A stretch of DNA of 33,701 bases from Streptomyces sp. NRRL S-118 (GTDB taxonomy: Bacteria > Actinomycetota > Actinomycetes > Streptomycetales > Streptomycetaceae): contig NZ_KL591028.1 of the NCBI RefSeq assembly GCF_000716335.1, positions 30,394 to 64,094 on the forward strand, in the 5' to 3' direction. Position 1 is the stretch's first letter, and every line of letters starts with the position of its first letter. The notes under the pieces are model-generated. The model was not told the DNA's origin and did no database searches. It worked only from the letters and a program-made list of their open reading frames with translations. Both the position numbers and the translations under genes were made by a program. This document shows positions 7,604 to 15,383 of this stretch, in pieces.

Positions 7604-9433
7604 TCAGTCCGCCGAGGCGGTCCAGCCGTCCGGCACGAGCCGCGCCGCGTCCGACGGGCGTGCGTCGTCGAAGAGCAGCCGGTGGCCGTCGTGCACCCGC
7701 AGCGCGTCGACGTACACTCCGCGCCCTACGTACAGACGGTCGGTCGCGTACCGCCAGCGCAGCCGCAGGGCGGAGCCCTGCCAGGGCGACAGGTCCGCGT
7801 CCAGCCGGTGCCAGACCCGGCCCGACCAGCCCGTCACCGCGCCGCCCGGGTGCCGGACGGGCTCCTCGCCGCTCCCGGGGTGCACGGTCGTGAACGGCAC
7901 CGGCCGCCAGGTCGCCCCCGCGTCCCCGGACGCCTCCAGGAACAGGGCGTCGGTGCCCGGCTCGGTGTCCCACCACAGTGCGCAGCGCAGCCGCGCGCCG
8001 TCCGTGACCGGGCCCAGGTCGGGCAGGGTGAGCTTCGCCGACGCGCTTGAGGCCATGCCCGCGTACCAGGCGGTGCGGCCGCGCACCGGGCGGACCGGGA
8101 CGGCGCGTGCCAGCTGGTTGGCGGCGGCCACCCGCGGTGCCGAGCCGGACCGCCAACTGCGGGCGGGATGGACGGAGTTGCCGAGGAGCACGAGGAAGGA
8201 GTCGGTGGTGGGGTCGATGACGAGGCTCGTGCCGGTGAAGCCGGTGTGGCCCGCGGTGTACGGCGTCGCCATCGCGCCCATGTACCAGTGCTGGTACAGC
8301 TCGAAGCCGAGGCCGTGCTCGTCGCCCGGGAACGCGGTGTTGAAGTCCGTGAACAGCAGCTCCACGGACTTCGGTTCCAGGATGCGGGCGCGGCCGTAGA
8401 CGCCGCCGTTCAGCAGCGTACGGGCGAGGACGGCCAGGTCCCAGGCGCAGGAGAAGACACCGGCGTGCCCGGCGACCCCGCCGAGGCTGTACGCGTTCTC
8501 GTCGTGCACCTCGCCCCACACCAGGCCGCGGTCCAGCCCGGACCAGGGCGCCCGGGCGTCCTCGGTCGCGGCGATCAGTGACTTCCAGGCGAGCGGCGGA
8601 TTGAAGCGAGTGCGGTGCATCCCGAGCGGAGCAGTGATCTCGTTCCGGAGCAGCGCATCCAGACCGCGATCGGTGATCTCCTCCAGGATCAGTTGCAGCG
8701 TGATGAGATTGAGGTCGGAGTACAGATAGGTGCTCCCGGGCGGGTTCGCCGGCACCTCGCCCCACAACAGCCGCAGCTTTCCCTCCCGTGTCGGCTCCCG
8801 GTACAGCGGGATCCAGGCGCGCAGACCGGAGGTGTGCGTGAGCAGCTGACGCACCGTGATGTCCTGCTTGCCCCCGCCCCCGAAGTCCGGCAGGTACGCG
8901 GTGACCTTCGCCTCCAGCTCCAGCGCACCCCGCTCGATCTGCTGCACCGCCAGCACGGCCGTGAAGAGCTTCGACACCGACGCCAGGTCGAAGACCGTGT
9001 CCTCCGTCATCGCGATCCGGCGCTCCGCCGGCAGCTCCACGCCCGTGTCGGTCTTCTCGTCGTACGCCGCGTAGCGCACCGCGTGCCCGATCGCCCGGTG
9101 CAGCGCCACCGTGCCGCCGCGTCCGGCGAGCACCACCGCGCCCGCGTACCACGGGTGCTTGGGGGAGGGGTCGAGGAACCGCTCGGCGTCGGCCACCAGC
9201 CGGTCCAGGTACGCGGGCAGCAATCCGGCGCGTTCCGCCGAGCCCAGCCGCAGCGTCGGCCGGCCGCCCCGCGCGCCGGGCCCGTCGCCCCTCGCGGAAC
9301 CGTCTCCGCCCCGGGCGGACCCCGCCCCGCCGGCATCCGCCGCAGCGGCCCCCGGAATCGAACCGATCACCAGCGCACCTCCCAGGGCCAGGACTCCGCC
9401 GCCGAACCGGCGCCGGCTCATCCCCTCCGTCAT
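7604..9433 (-). CDS. Tat-exported class-C beta-lactamase-type serine hydrolase
   Basis: 609 residues from the ATG at 9433, which has GGGAGG six bases upstream. A twin-arginine signal opens the protein (SRRRFGGGVLALGGALVIG, then an AAAA cleavage region). The penicillin-binding fold follows, with the nucleophile motif SVSK (Ser152, Lys155) and a Tyr motif YSD in place of the commoner YxN. Members act as esterases, D-aminopeptidases or carboxypeptidases. The last 150 or so residues form a separate beta-rich module (LRCALWWDTEPG ... RGVYVDALRVHDG ... DGWTASAD) resembling the MAM/jelly-roll tails of secreted M6 peptidases and subtilases. This points to an extracellular, surface- or glycan-associated enzyme. 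Confidence 0.85.
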   Translation of the reverse strand: MTEGMSRRRFGGGVLALGGALVIGSIPGAAAADAGGAGSARGGDGSARGDGPGARGGRPTLRLGSAERAGLLPAYLDRLVADAERFLDPSPKHPWYAGAVVLAGRGGTVALHRAIGHAVRYAAYDEKTDTGVELPAERRIAMTEDTVFDLASVSKLFTAVLAVQQIERGALELEAKVTAYLPDFGGGGKQDITVRQLLTHTSGLRAWIPLYREPTREGKLRLLWGEVPANPPGSTYLYSDLNLITLQLILEEITDRGLDALLRNEITAPLGMHRTRFNPPLAWKSLIAATEDARAPWSGLDRGLVWGEVHDENAYSLGGVAGHAGVFSCAWDLAVLARTLLNGGVYGRARILEPKSVELLFTDFNTAFPGDEHGLGFELYQHWYMGAMATPYTAGHTGFTGTSLVIDPTTDSFLVLLGNSVHPARSWRSGSAPRVAAANQLARAVPVRPVRGRTAWYAGMASSASAKLTLPDLGPVTDGARLRCALWWDTEPGTDALFLEASGDAGATWRPVPFTTVHPGSGEEPVRHPGGAVTGWSGRVWHRLDADLSPWQGSALRLRWRYATDRLYVGRGVYVDALRVHDGHRLLFDDARPSDAARLVPDGWTASAD

Positions 9434-9577
9434 CCTCACCCTCCCTGAAAGGAAGCTTCGGGCGCGCCCGCAACACGTGAAACTTTCTTACCGGGCTGCC
9501 ACGGCGTCAAGACGGCGTCGCCGTCCTCGCCCGGATGCCGTGGAACACGGGCGGGCGGACCCGGTGCGAGCAGAAAA

Positions 9578-9592
9578 CTGACGATGCATCAG
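9578..9592. promoter_or_regulatory. Inverted-repeat operator candidate (site A)
   Basis: CTGACGATGCATCAG, followed by AAA, lies 44 bp before the nitronate monooxygenase start in the divergent gap. It shares the form CTGAC-N5-RTCAGAAA with the site at 17124-17138 in front of echA19/fadD19. This suggests one TetR-type repressor for both units; no such regulator gene is in the window. Confidence 0.5.
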
Positions 9593-9635
9593 AAACTCTC
9601 TTCCCGTCCCCGCCCCGCTGCGGCATCCTGCCGCC

Positions 9636-10760
9636 ATGGAGACGGAGCTGAGCAAGGAACTGGGCGCCGAGCACGCCATCTTCGGCTTCACCCCCTTTCC
9701 CGCGGTGGCCGCCGCCATCACCCGGGCGGGCGGCTTCGGAGTCCTCGGTGCCGTCCGCTACACCGACCCCGGTGACCTCGCCCGCGACCTCGACTGGATG
9801 CAGGACCACACCGGCGGCCTGCCGTACGGCCTCGACGTCGTCATGCCCGCCAGGACGGCGGAAGGCCCCGGCCACGGCACGCTCACGGAGGCCGACGTCG
9901 AGGCGATGATCCCGGAGGGCCACCGGCGTTTCGTCCGGGACACGCTCGCCCGGCACGGGGTTCCCGAACTCGCCGACGGGGAGGCGTCCGGCTGGCGCAT
10001 CACCGGCTGGATGGAGCAGGTCGCCCGCAGCCAGCTGGACGTCGCCTTCGACTATCCCGTCAGGCTCCTGGCCAACGCCCTCGGTCCACCGCCCCCCGAC
10101 GTCGTCCGCCGCGCCCACGACCACGGCATCCTCGTCGCCGCCCTCGCGGGCAGCGCGGACCACGCCCGCCGCCACGCCGACGCGGGCATCGACGTCGTCG
10201 TCGCCCAGGGGTACGAGGCCGGCGGCCACACCGGCGAGATCGCCACCATGGTCCTCGTCCCGGAGGTCGTCGACGCCGTCGGCCCCCTGCCGGTCCTCGC
10301 TGCCGGCGGGATCGGCAGCGGCGCCCAGATCGCCGCCGGGCTCGCCCTCGGCGCCCAGGGCGTCTGGCTCGGCTCGATCTGGCTCACCACCACCGAGGCC
10401 GACCTGCACTCACCGGCGCTCACCGCCAAGCTGCTCGCCGCCGGCTCCGGTGACACGGTCCGCTCCCGTGCCCTGACCGGCAAACCCGCACGCCAGTTGC
10501 GCACCGCGTGGACCGATGCCTGGGACGCCCCCGGCGGCCCCGGCGCCCTGCCCATGCCCCTGCAGGGCCTCCTCGTCGCCGAGGCGGTCTCACGCATCCA
10601 GAAGTACGAGGTCGAACCGCTGCTCGGCACCCCGGTGGGCCAGATCGTCGGCCGGATGACCAGCGAACGCAGCGTCCAGGAGGTCTTCGACGATCTGACC
10701 CGCGGCTTCGAACGAGCCGTCGGCCGGATCAACCGCATCGCGCAGAGGAGCCGGACATGA
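9636..10760 (+). CDS. Nitronate monooxygenase family FMN enzyme
   Basis: 374 residues, TIM-barrel of the NMO/2-nitropropane dioxygenase family. Diagnostic stretches are AGGFGVLGAVRY near residue 31, the substrate/flavin loop YEAGGHTGE with the conserved His (about residue 200), and the phosphate-binding VLAAGGIGSG plus GAQGVWLGS. From memory it is closest to the mycobacterial Rv1533 type rather than to IpdC (Rv3553). Family members oxidise nitronates or act as FMN reductases on CoA esters. Its 4-bp overlap with an acyl-CoA ligase gene favours a role in lipid/CoA catabolism over detoxification. The Shine-Dalgarno sequence is weak. Site A lies just upstream. Confidence 0.88.
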   Translation: METELSKELGAEHAIFGFTPFPAVAAAITRAGGFGVLGAVRYTDPGDLARDLDWMQDHTGGLPYGLDVVMPARTAEGPGHGTLTEADVEAMIPEGHRRFVRDTLARHGVPELADGEASGWRITGWMEQVARSQLDVAFDYPVRLLANALGPPPPDVVRRAHDHGILVAALAGSADHARRHADAGIDVVVAQGYEAGGHTGEIATMVLVPEVVDAVGPLPVLAAGGIGSGAQIAAGLALGAQGVWLGSIWLTTTEADLHSPALTAKLLAAGSGDTVRSRALTGKPARQLRTAWTDAWDAPGGPGALPMPLQGLLVAEAVSRIQKYEVEPLLGTPVGQIVGRMTSERSVQEVFDDLTRGFERAVGRINRIAQRSRT

Positions 10761-12322
10761 CCACCCCTCGGAAGGCCCCGCCCAACGGCTTCTGGGCCCA
10801 GGCCGCCGCCGACCCCGACCGCACGATCCTGTTCGCGCCCGACGGGCAGCGGTGGTCCGCCGGGCGGCTGCACGCCGCCGCCAACCGGCTGGTCCACGGC
10901 CTGCGCGCGGCGGGCATGGAGACGGGCGACGCCTTCGCCGTCGTCCTCCCCAACGGCGCCGAGTTCCTCACCGCGTACCTCGCGGCCTCCCAGGCCGGCT
11001 TCTACCTGGTCCCGGTCAACCACCACCTCGTCGGACCGGAGATCGCGTGGATCGTCGCCGACTCCGGTGCCAAGGTGCTCATCGCCCACGAGCGGTACGG
11101 CGACGCCGCCCGGGCCGCCGCCGAGGAGGCGGGGCTCCCCGCGGCCCACCGCTACGCCGTCGGCGGCCCGGTCGCCTCCTTCCGCCCGTACCACGCACTC
11201 ACCGACGGGCTGCGGGACGCACCGCCCGGCGGCCGCACCCTCGGGTGGGTGATGAACTACACCTCCGGCACCACGGGACGCCCGCGCGGCATCCGCCGCC
11301 CGCTGCCCGGCAAGCCCCCGGAGGAGGCTCACCTCGGCGGTTTCCTCGGCATCTTCGGCATCAAGCCGTTCGACGGCAACGTCCACCTGGTCTGCTCACC
11401 GCTCTACCACACGGCGGTGCTCCAGTTCGCGGGCGCCGCCCTGCACATCGGGCATCCCCTCGTCGTGATGGACACGTGGGCACCCGAGGAGATGCTCCGC
11501 CTCATCGACACCCACGCGTGCACCCACACCCACATGGTCCCCACCCAGTTCCACCGCCTCCTCGCCCTCCCGGAGGAGGTCAGGGCGCGTTACGACGTCT
11601 CCTCCGTGCGCCACGCCATCCACGGCGCGGCCCCCTGCCCCGATCACGTCAAGCGGGCCATGATCGAGTGGTGGGGGACGTGCGTGGAGGAGTACTACGC
11701 GGCCAGCGAGGGCGGCGGTGCGTTCGCCACGGCCGAGGACTGGCTCAAGAAGCCCGGCACGGTCGGCAGGGCCTGGCCGATCAGCGAGCTCGCCGTCCTC
11801 GACGACGACGGCCGTCCGCTCCCGCCCGGCGAGCTCGGCACCGTCTACATGAGGATGACCACCGGTGGCTTCAGCTACCACAAGGACGAGGCCAAGACCC
11901 GCAGGAACCGCATCGGCGACTTCTTCACCGTCGGCGACCTCGGCCACCTCGACGAGGACGGCTACCTCTTCCTCCGTGACCGCCGGATAGACATGATCAT
12001 CTCCGGCGGGGTCAACATCTACCCCGCCGAGATCGAAGCCGCCCTGCTCACCCACCCGGCCGTCGCCGACGCCGCCGTTTTCGGCATCCCGCACCCCGAC
12101 TGGGGCGAGGAGGTCAAGGCGGTCGTCGAACCCGCCGAAGGACACGCCCCCGACGCCGCCCTGGCCTCCGGCATCCTCGCCCACTGCGCCGAACGCCTCG
12201 CGGGCTACAAGCGCCCGAAGAGCCTCGACTTCATCGCCTCGATGCCCCGGGACCCCAACGGCAAGCTCTACAAGCGCCGCCTGCGCGACCCGTACTGGCG
12301 GGGCCACCGGCGCCCCCTCTGA
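10757..12322 (+). CDS. Acyl-CoA synthetase (FadD-type AMP-binding ligase)
   Basis: 521 residues from the ATG at 10757, which overlaps the preceding stop (ATGA), so translation is coupled. ANL-superfamily motifs are present: the P-loop YTSGTTGRPRG (about 170-180), the adenylate motif EYYAASEGGG, FFTVGDLGHLDEDGY, the hinge RRIDMIISGGVNIYPAEIE and the catalytic C-terminal Lys in PNGKLYKRRLRDPYW. These enzymes activate a carboxylic acid to its CoA thioester through an acyl-adenylate. The chain class is not readable; linkage to an NMO and to the sterol-type block makes a branched or steroid acid plausible. A small hairpin follows the stop. Confidence 0.88.
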   Translation: MTTPRKAPPNGFWAQAAADPDRTILFAPDGQRWSAGRLHAAANRLVHGLRAAGMETGDAFAVVLPNGAEFLTAYLAASQAGFYLVPVNHHLVGPEIAWIVADSGAKVLIAHERYGDAARAAAEEAGLPAAHRYAVGGPVASFRPYHALTDGLRDAPPGGRTLGWVMNYTSGTTGRPRGIRRPLPGKPPEEAHLGGFLGIFGIKPFDGNVHLVCSPLYHTAVLQFAGAALHIGHPLVVMDTWAPEEMLRLIDTHACTHTHMVPTQFHRLLALPEEVRARYDVSSVRHAIHGAAPCPDHVKRAMIEWWGTCVEEYYAASEGGGAFATAEDWLKKPGTVGRAWPISELAVLDDDGRPLPPGELGTVYMRMTTGGFSYHKDEAKTRRNRIGDFFTVGDLGHLDEDGYLFLRDRRIDMIISGGVNIYPAEIEAALLTHPAVADAAVFGIPHPDWGEEVKAVVEPAEGHAPDAALASGILAHCAERLAGYKRPKSLDFIASMPRDPNGKLYKRRLRDPYWRGHRRPL

Positions 12323-12330
12323 CCCCGAGT

Positions 12331-12347
12331 CACCGGCCCGCCCGGTG
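12331..12347 (+). terminator. Short hairpin after the acyl-CoA ligase gene
   Basis: CACCGG and CCGGTG (6-bp perfect stem, 5-base loop) start 9 bp after the stop of the NMO-ligase operon. The stem is short, so terminator activity is only possible. Confidence 0.4.
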
Positions 12348-12394
12348 CACCCCGCCCCTCCGTCCCCATCAACCGGCCCGTCCGGCGCACCCCC

Positions 12395-12985
12395 GCGGCC
12401 GCCGGCCGTCGTCGCGCCGCTGAAGGCGACCGCGTTGGAGCCCATGTCGGCGTTCCGGGCGTCGAACAGGGTCCGTGCCGCCGCGGCCGTACGGGCGGGA
12501 TCGGCCGGCGCCACGGGTGTCCCGCCCGGCGGCCGCGCGGCCGTGATGCCGTCGACGGCCGCCCCTGCCCGCCCCTGCCCACCCAGCACCGCCAGCGCGA
12601 AGGCGCGCCGGGCGACGTCCAGGGCTGTGACCGGGCGGACCCAGTCGGCGCCCGCACAGGCCGGGTCGGTGACGCGGTTCTGTTTCAGCCAGGCGTTGTA
12701 CCCGGCCGCCCAGCCGCGCATGAGCTCCTTCGCACGACGGCTCGGGACCGCCGGAGCGGGGGACCGGGCCACGATGTGCGGGATGCCGTGGCCGGTGTAG
12801 CGGATGACGGCCGACGGACCGCCGCCCGACGGATGGTGGCGCTCGACCGGCGCGGACGGGGCGACCGGCGCGGACAGCGGGGCCGCGCCGGCCACCGTCG
12901 CGAGCGTCGCGAGGACGGCGGGAACCAGGTGTCCCGGGCGAGTTCGAAGGGGCCGGGGGTGGAGAGGCCGGGTGCGGAGGAGCAA
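12395..12985 (-). pseudogene. Penicillin-acylase family relic
   Basis: In one minus frame, a TTG start at 12985 behind GGAGG gives a signal-like segment (LVPAVLATLATVAGAAPLSA) and then VIRYTGHGIPHIVA, the family's mature N-terminus. The text then jumps to MRGWAAGYNAWL, PACAGADWVRPVT and VDGITAARPPGG. It ends just after the nucleophile region MGSNAVAF, where Ser would start the beta chain. Compared with intact penicillin/acylhomoserine-lactone acylases (700-800 residues), about 100 codons are missing inside the alpha chain and nearly the whole beta chain is absent. Homology stops near 12395, although the frame stays open. It cannot make an active enzyme. Confidence 0.75.
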
Positions 12986-13158
12986 CGTGCCTCCCAACAG
13001 GGCCGAGGTGAAAGCTCGTTGGACATGCACCCACTGCCGGGCCGGGGCTGTCAACATCCCGTTCGGCATCCGTCGGCCTGGCCGGTACCGGTCGCATGCG
13101 GACGCGGACCGCGGGTAACCGGGGTCGTACGCGACAATCGACCGCCACGGGAGTGGGG

Positions 13159-13719
13159 ATGCGGCGCACGATCCGTTACGGCACGACCGAGAAGGGCGCG
13201 GAGACCCGCGCCGAGGAGGGGTCGCCGCGGTGGTCGCCCGCGGCGCGGGCGGTGGCGGTGGTGCTGGCGTTCGCCGGGATGGTGGCGTTCGCGGTGCTGC
13301 TCGCACGGCTCACGCTGGAGCCGTCGGTGGCCTCCGAGCCCCTCACCCACAGCAACCTGCGGCCCGGCGACTCCATCCGCGACTATCTGGCGCAGCCCGC
13401 GTTCCGCGACACGGTCAAGCAGCTCGGTGGCAACATCGTCCTCGGCGTGCCGTTCGGCCTGCTGCTGCCCGTGGTGTTCCCCCGGGCCAGGGGCCTCGTA
13501 CGGGTGGTCGTGCTCACCGCCGTGGTGATGGTGCTGGTCGAGCTGACACAGGGCGCGCTGGTGACCGGACGTGCCTTCGACATCGACGACGTCCTCCTCA
13601 ACTGCACCGGCGCCCTGCTCGGTTACCTCCTCCTCGGCCGTCGCCTCGGGCGCTACGTCCACCCCCGGCGCCACCACTGGTGGCACCGCTTCCGCCGACG
13701 CGGCCCCGCCGCGGAGTGA
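13159..13719 (+). CDS. VanZ-like membrane protein
   Basis: 186 residues with about four transmembrane segments: AVAVVLAFAGMVAFAVLLARL, NIVLGVPFGLLLPVVF, VVVLTAVVMVLVELTQG, and VLLNCTGALLGYLLLG. The NxxLGVPFG and ELTQ...FDIDDVLLNxxGALLGY signatures define the VanZ domain. VanZ confers low-level teicoplanin resistance in enterococci, but most homologues are uncharacterised membrane proteins, so a resistance role cannot be assumed. The ATG at 13159 follows GGGAGTGGGG; the upstream in-frame ATG at 13096 lacks conserved sequence. The C-terminus is basic and His-rich. A terminator hairpin begins 9 bp after the stop. Confidence 0.82.
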   Translation: MRRTIRYGTTEKGAETRAEEGSPRWSPAARAVAVVLAFAGMVAFAVLLARLTLEPSVASEPLTHSNLRPGDSIRDYLAQPAFRDTVKQLGGNIVLGVPFGLLLPVVFPRARGLVRVVVLTAVVMVLVELTQGALVTGRAFDIDDVLLNCTGALLGYLLLGRRLGRYVHPRRHHWWHRFRRRGPAAE

Positions 13720-13727
13720 CGCCCCGA

Positions 13728-13752
13728 CCCGGTGGCCGGGGCCGCCACCGGG
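13728..13752. terminator. Terminator between the convergent VanZ and paaK genes
   Basis: CCCGGTGG (13728-13735) pairs perfectly with CCACCGGG (13745-13752) across a 9-base loop. It lies 9 bp after one stop and 48 bp from the other, so it can serve both strands. Confidence 0.7.
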
Positions 13753-13800
13753 AGAAGGTCTCACTCCCGGCTCCACCGGGCAGGGAACAGGAGCCCGCCG

Positions 13801-15111
13801 TCACCCCGCGCGCAGATCGACGATCCGCTTGATCTTCCCCACGGACCGCTCCAGCGTCCCGGGGTCGACCACGTCCACCGCCACCGACACCCCGATCCCG
13901 TCCTTCACGGCCGCCGCCACCGCGCGCGCCGCGTCCCGCCGCACCTCCGGCGACGCGTCGGGCCGGGCCTCGGCGCGGACGGTCAGCGCGTCCAGTCGCC
14001 CCTCCCTGGTGAGCCTGAGCTGGAAGTGCGGGGCGAGTCCCGGCGTACGCAGCACGATCTCCTCGATCTGGGTGGGGAACAGGTTCACACCCCGCAGGAT
14101 CACCATGTCGTCGCTGCGGCCCGTGACCTTCTCCATCCGCCGGAACTCCCAGGCCGTCCCGGGCAGCAGCCGGGTGAGGTCCCGCGTGCGGTAGCGGATG
14201 ACGGGCATCGCCTCCTTGGTGAGGGAGGTGAACACGAGCTCGCCCCGCTCGCCGTCCGGCAGCACCTCACCCGTGAAGGGGTCCACCACCTCGGGATAGA
14301 AGTGGTCCTCCCAGATGTGCAGCCCGTCCTTGGTCGCCACGCACTCCTGCGCGACACCCGGTCCGATCACCTCCGACAGCCCGTATATGTCGACCGCGTC
14401 GATGGCGCACCGCTCCTCGATCTCGCGCCGCATCTCCTCCGTCCACGGCTCGGCCCCGAAGATGCCCACCTGCAGCGAGGTGGAGCGCGGATCGACACCC
14501 TGCCGCTCGAACTCGTCCAGCAGCGTCAGCATGTACGACGGCGTCACCATGATGATCTCGGGCCGGAAGTCCCGGATGAGCTGCACCTGGCGGGAGGTCA
14601 TGCCGCCGGAGGCGGGCACCACCGTGCAGCCCAGCCGCTCGGCGCCGCAGTGCGCCCCGAGCCCGCCGGTGAACAGCCCGTACCCGTATGCCACGTGCAC
14701 CATCTGGCCCGGTCGCCCGCCCGCCGCCCGGAGGGAACGCGCCACCACGTCCGCCCAGGTGTCGAGGTCCCGATCGGTGTAGCCGACGACGGTCGGCCGG
14801 CCGGTCGTCCCGCTGGACGCATGGATCCGCCGCACCCGCGACCGGTCCACGGCGAACATCCCGAAGGGGTACGTCTCCCGCAGGTCCGCCTTCGTGGTGA
14901 AGGGGAACCGCGCCAGATCGGCGAGGCTCCGGCACTCCTCCGGCCGGACCCCCGCCGCGTCGAACGCGCGCCGGTAGAAGTCCACGTTCTCGTACGCGTG
15001 GTGCAGCGTGGCCCGCAACCGCTCCAGCTGCAGCGCCTCCAGCCCGGCGCGGCCGAGCCCTTCCCAGGTTCCGGCGGGGGAGCCCCCACCGGTGTCGAGC
15101 AGGTCCGTCAT
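13801..15111 (-). CDS. paaK: Phenylacetate-CoA ligase family protein
   Basis: 436 residues, the normal PaaK length. Diagnostic segments are YENVDFYRRAFDAAGV, PFTTKADLRETYPFGMFA, the ATP-binding SSGTTGRPTVVGYT, MVTPSYMLTLLDEF, YGLSEVIGPGVAQEC, and the C-terminal RSDDMVILRGVNLFPTQIE. PaaK converts phenylacetate to phenylacetyl-CoA with ATP. The other paa genes are absent here, so the acid could also be another aryl or steroid-derived compound. The ATG follows GGAGT. A perfect palindrome of PaaR type lies 30 bp upstream, which supports aromatic-acid control. The FadD19-like gene lies upstream on the same strand with a 272-bp gap, so this gene probably has its own promoter. Confidence 0.92.
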   Translation of the reverse strand: MTDLLDTGGGSPAGTWEGLGRAGLEALQLERLRATLHHAYENVDFYRRAFDAAGVRPEECRSLADLARFPFTTKADLRETYPFGMFAVDRSRVRRIHASSGTTGRPTVVGYTDRDLDTWADVVARSLRAAGGRPGQMVHVAYGYGLFTGGLGAHCGAERLGCTVVPASGGMTSRQVQLIRDFRPEIIMVTPSYMLTLLDEFERQGVDPRSTSLQVGIFGAEPWTEEMRREIEERCAIDAVDIYGLSEVIGPGVAQECVATKDGLHIWEDHFYPEVVDPFTGEVLPDGERGELVFTSLTKEAMPVIRYRTRDLTRLLPGTAWEFRRMEKVTGRSDDMVILRGVNLFPTQIEEIVLRTPGLAPHFQLRLTREGRLDALTVRAEARPDASPEVRRDAARAVAAAVKDGIGVSVAVDVVDPGTLERSVGKIKRIVDLRAG

Positions 15112-15140
15112 GCGCCGTACTCCCGTCGGACGTCCCGGGC

Positions 15141-15164
15141 GATCGACCGATCATTCGGTCGATC
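15141..15164. promoter_or_regulatory. Perfect 24-bp palindromic operator upstream of paaK
   Basis: Ten-base arms (GATCGACCGA and TCGGTCGATC) flank a TCAT centre. The core ACCGATCATTCGGT resembles the PaaR (TetR) boxes known for phenylacetate genes in actinobacteria and proteobacteria. It sits 30 bp before the paaK start, where a bound repressor would block transcription. Confidence 0.7.
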
Positions 15165-15383
15165 ACTGTCGGGGATCAGTAATCCAACCCGGGCGCCGGA
15201 TGGCAAGAGGCCGGACCCCCGTCCGCCGCATCCCCGTCCGCCGCGGTCCCTCAGCCGCCCGCGGCCGCCGCGGCTCCTCACCCGCTCCCGCGTCGACGCG
15301 GTCCCTCGGCGCCCGCGGTGTCCGGCTGTCTGACCGCTCGCCGGGCGCGTCCGGTTCGTCGAGGGCGCCGGTACGGGCCGGGT

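Noticed and set aside
15165..15180. ACTG...CAGT inverted repeat near the paaK operator as a third copy of the shared operator
   Set aside because: Arms are only 4 bp and the spacing differs by one base from the two good sites.
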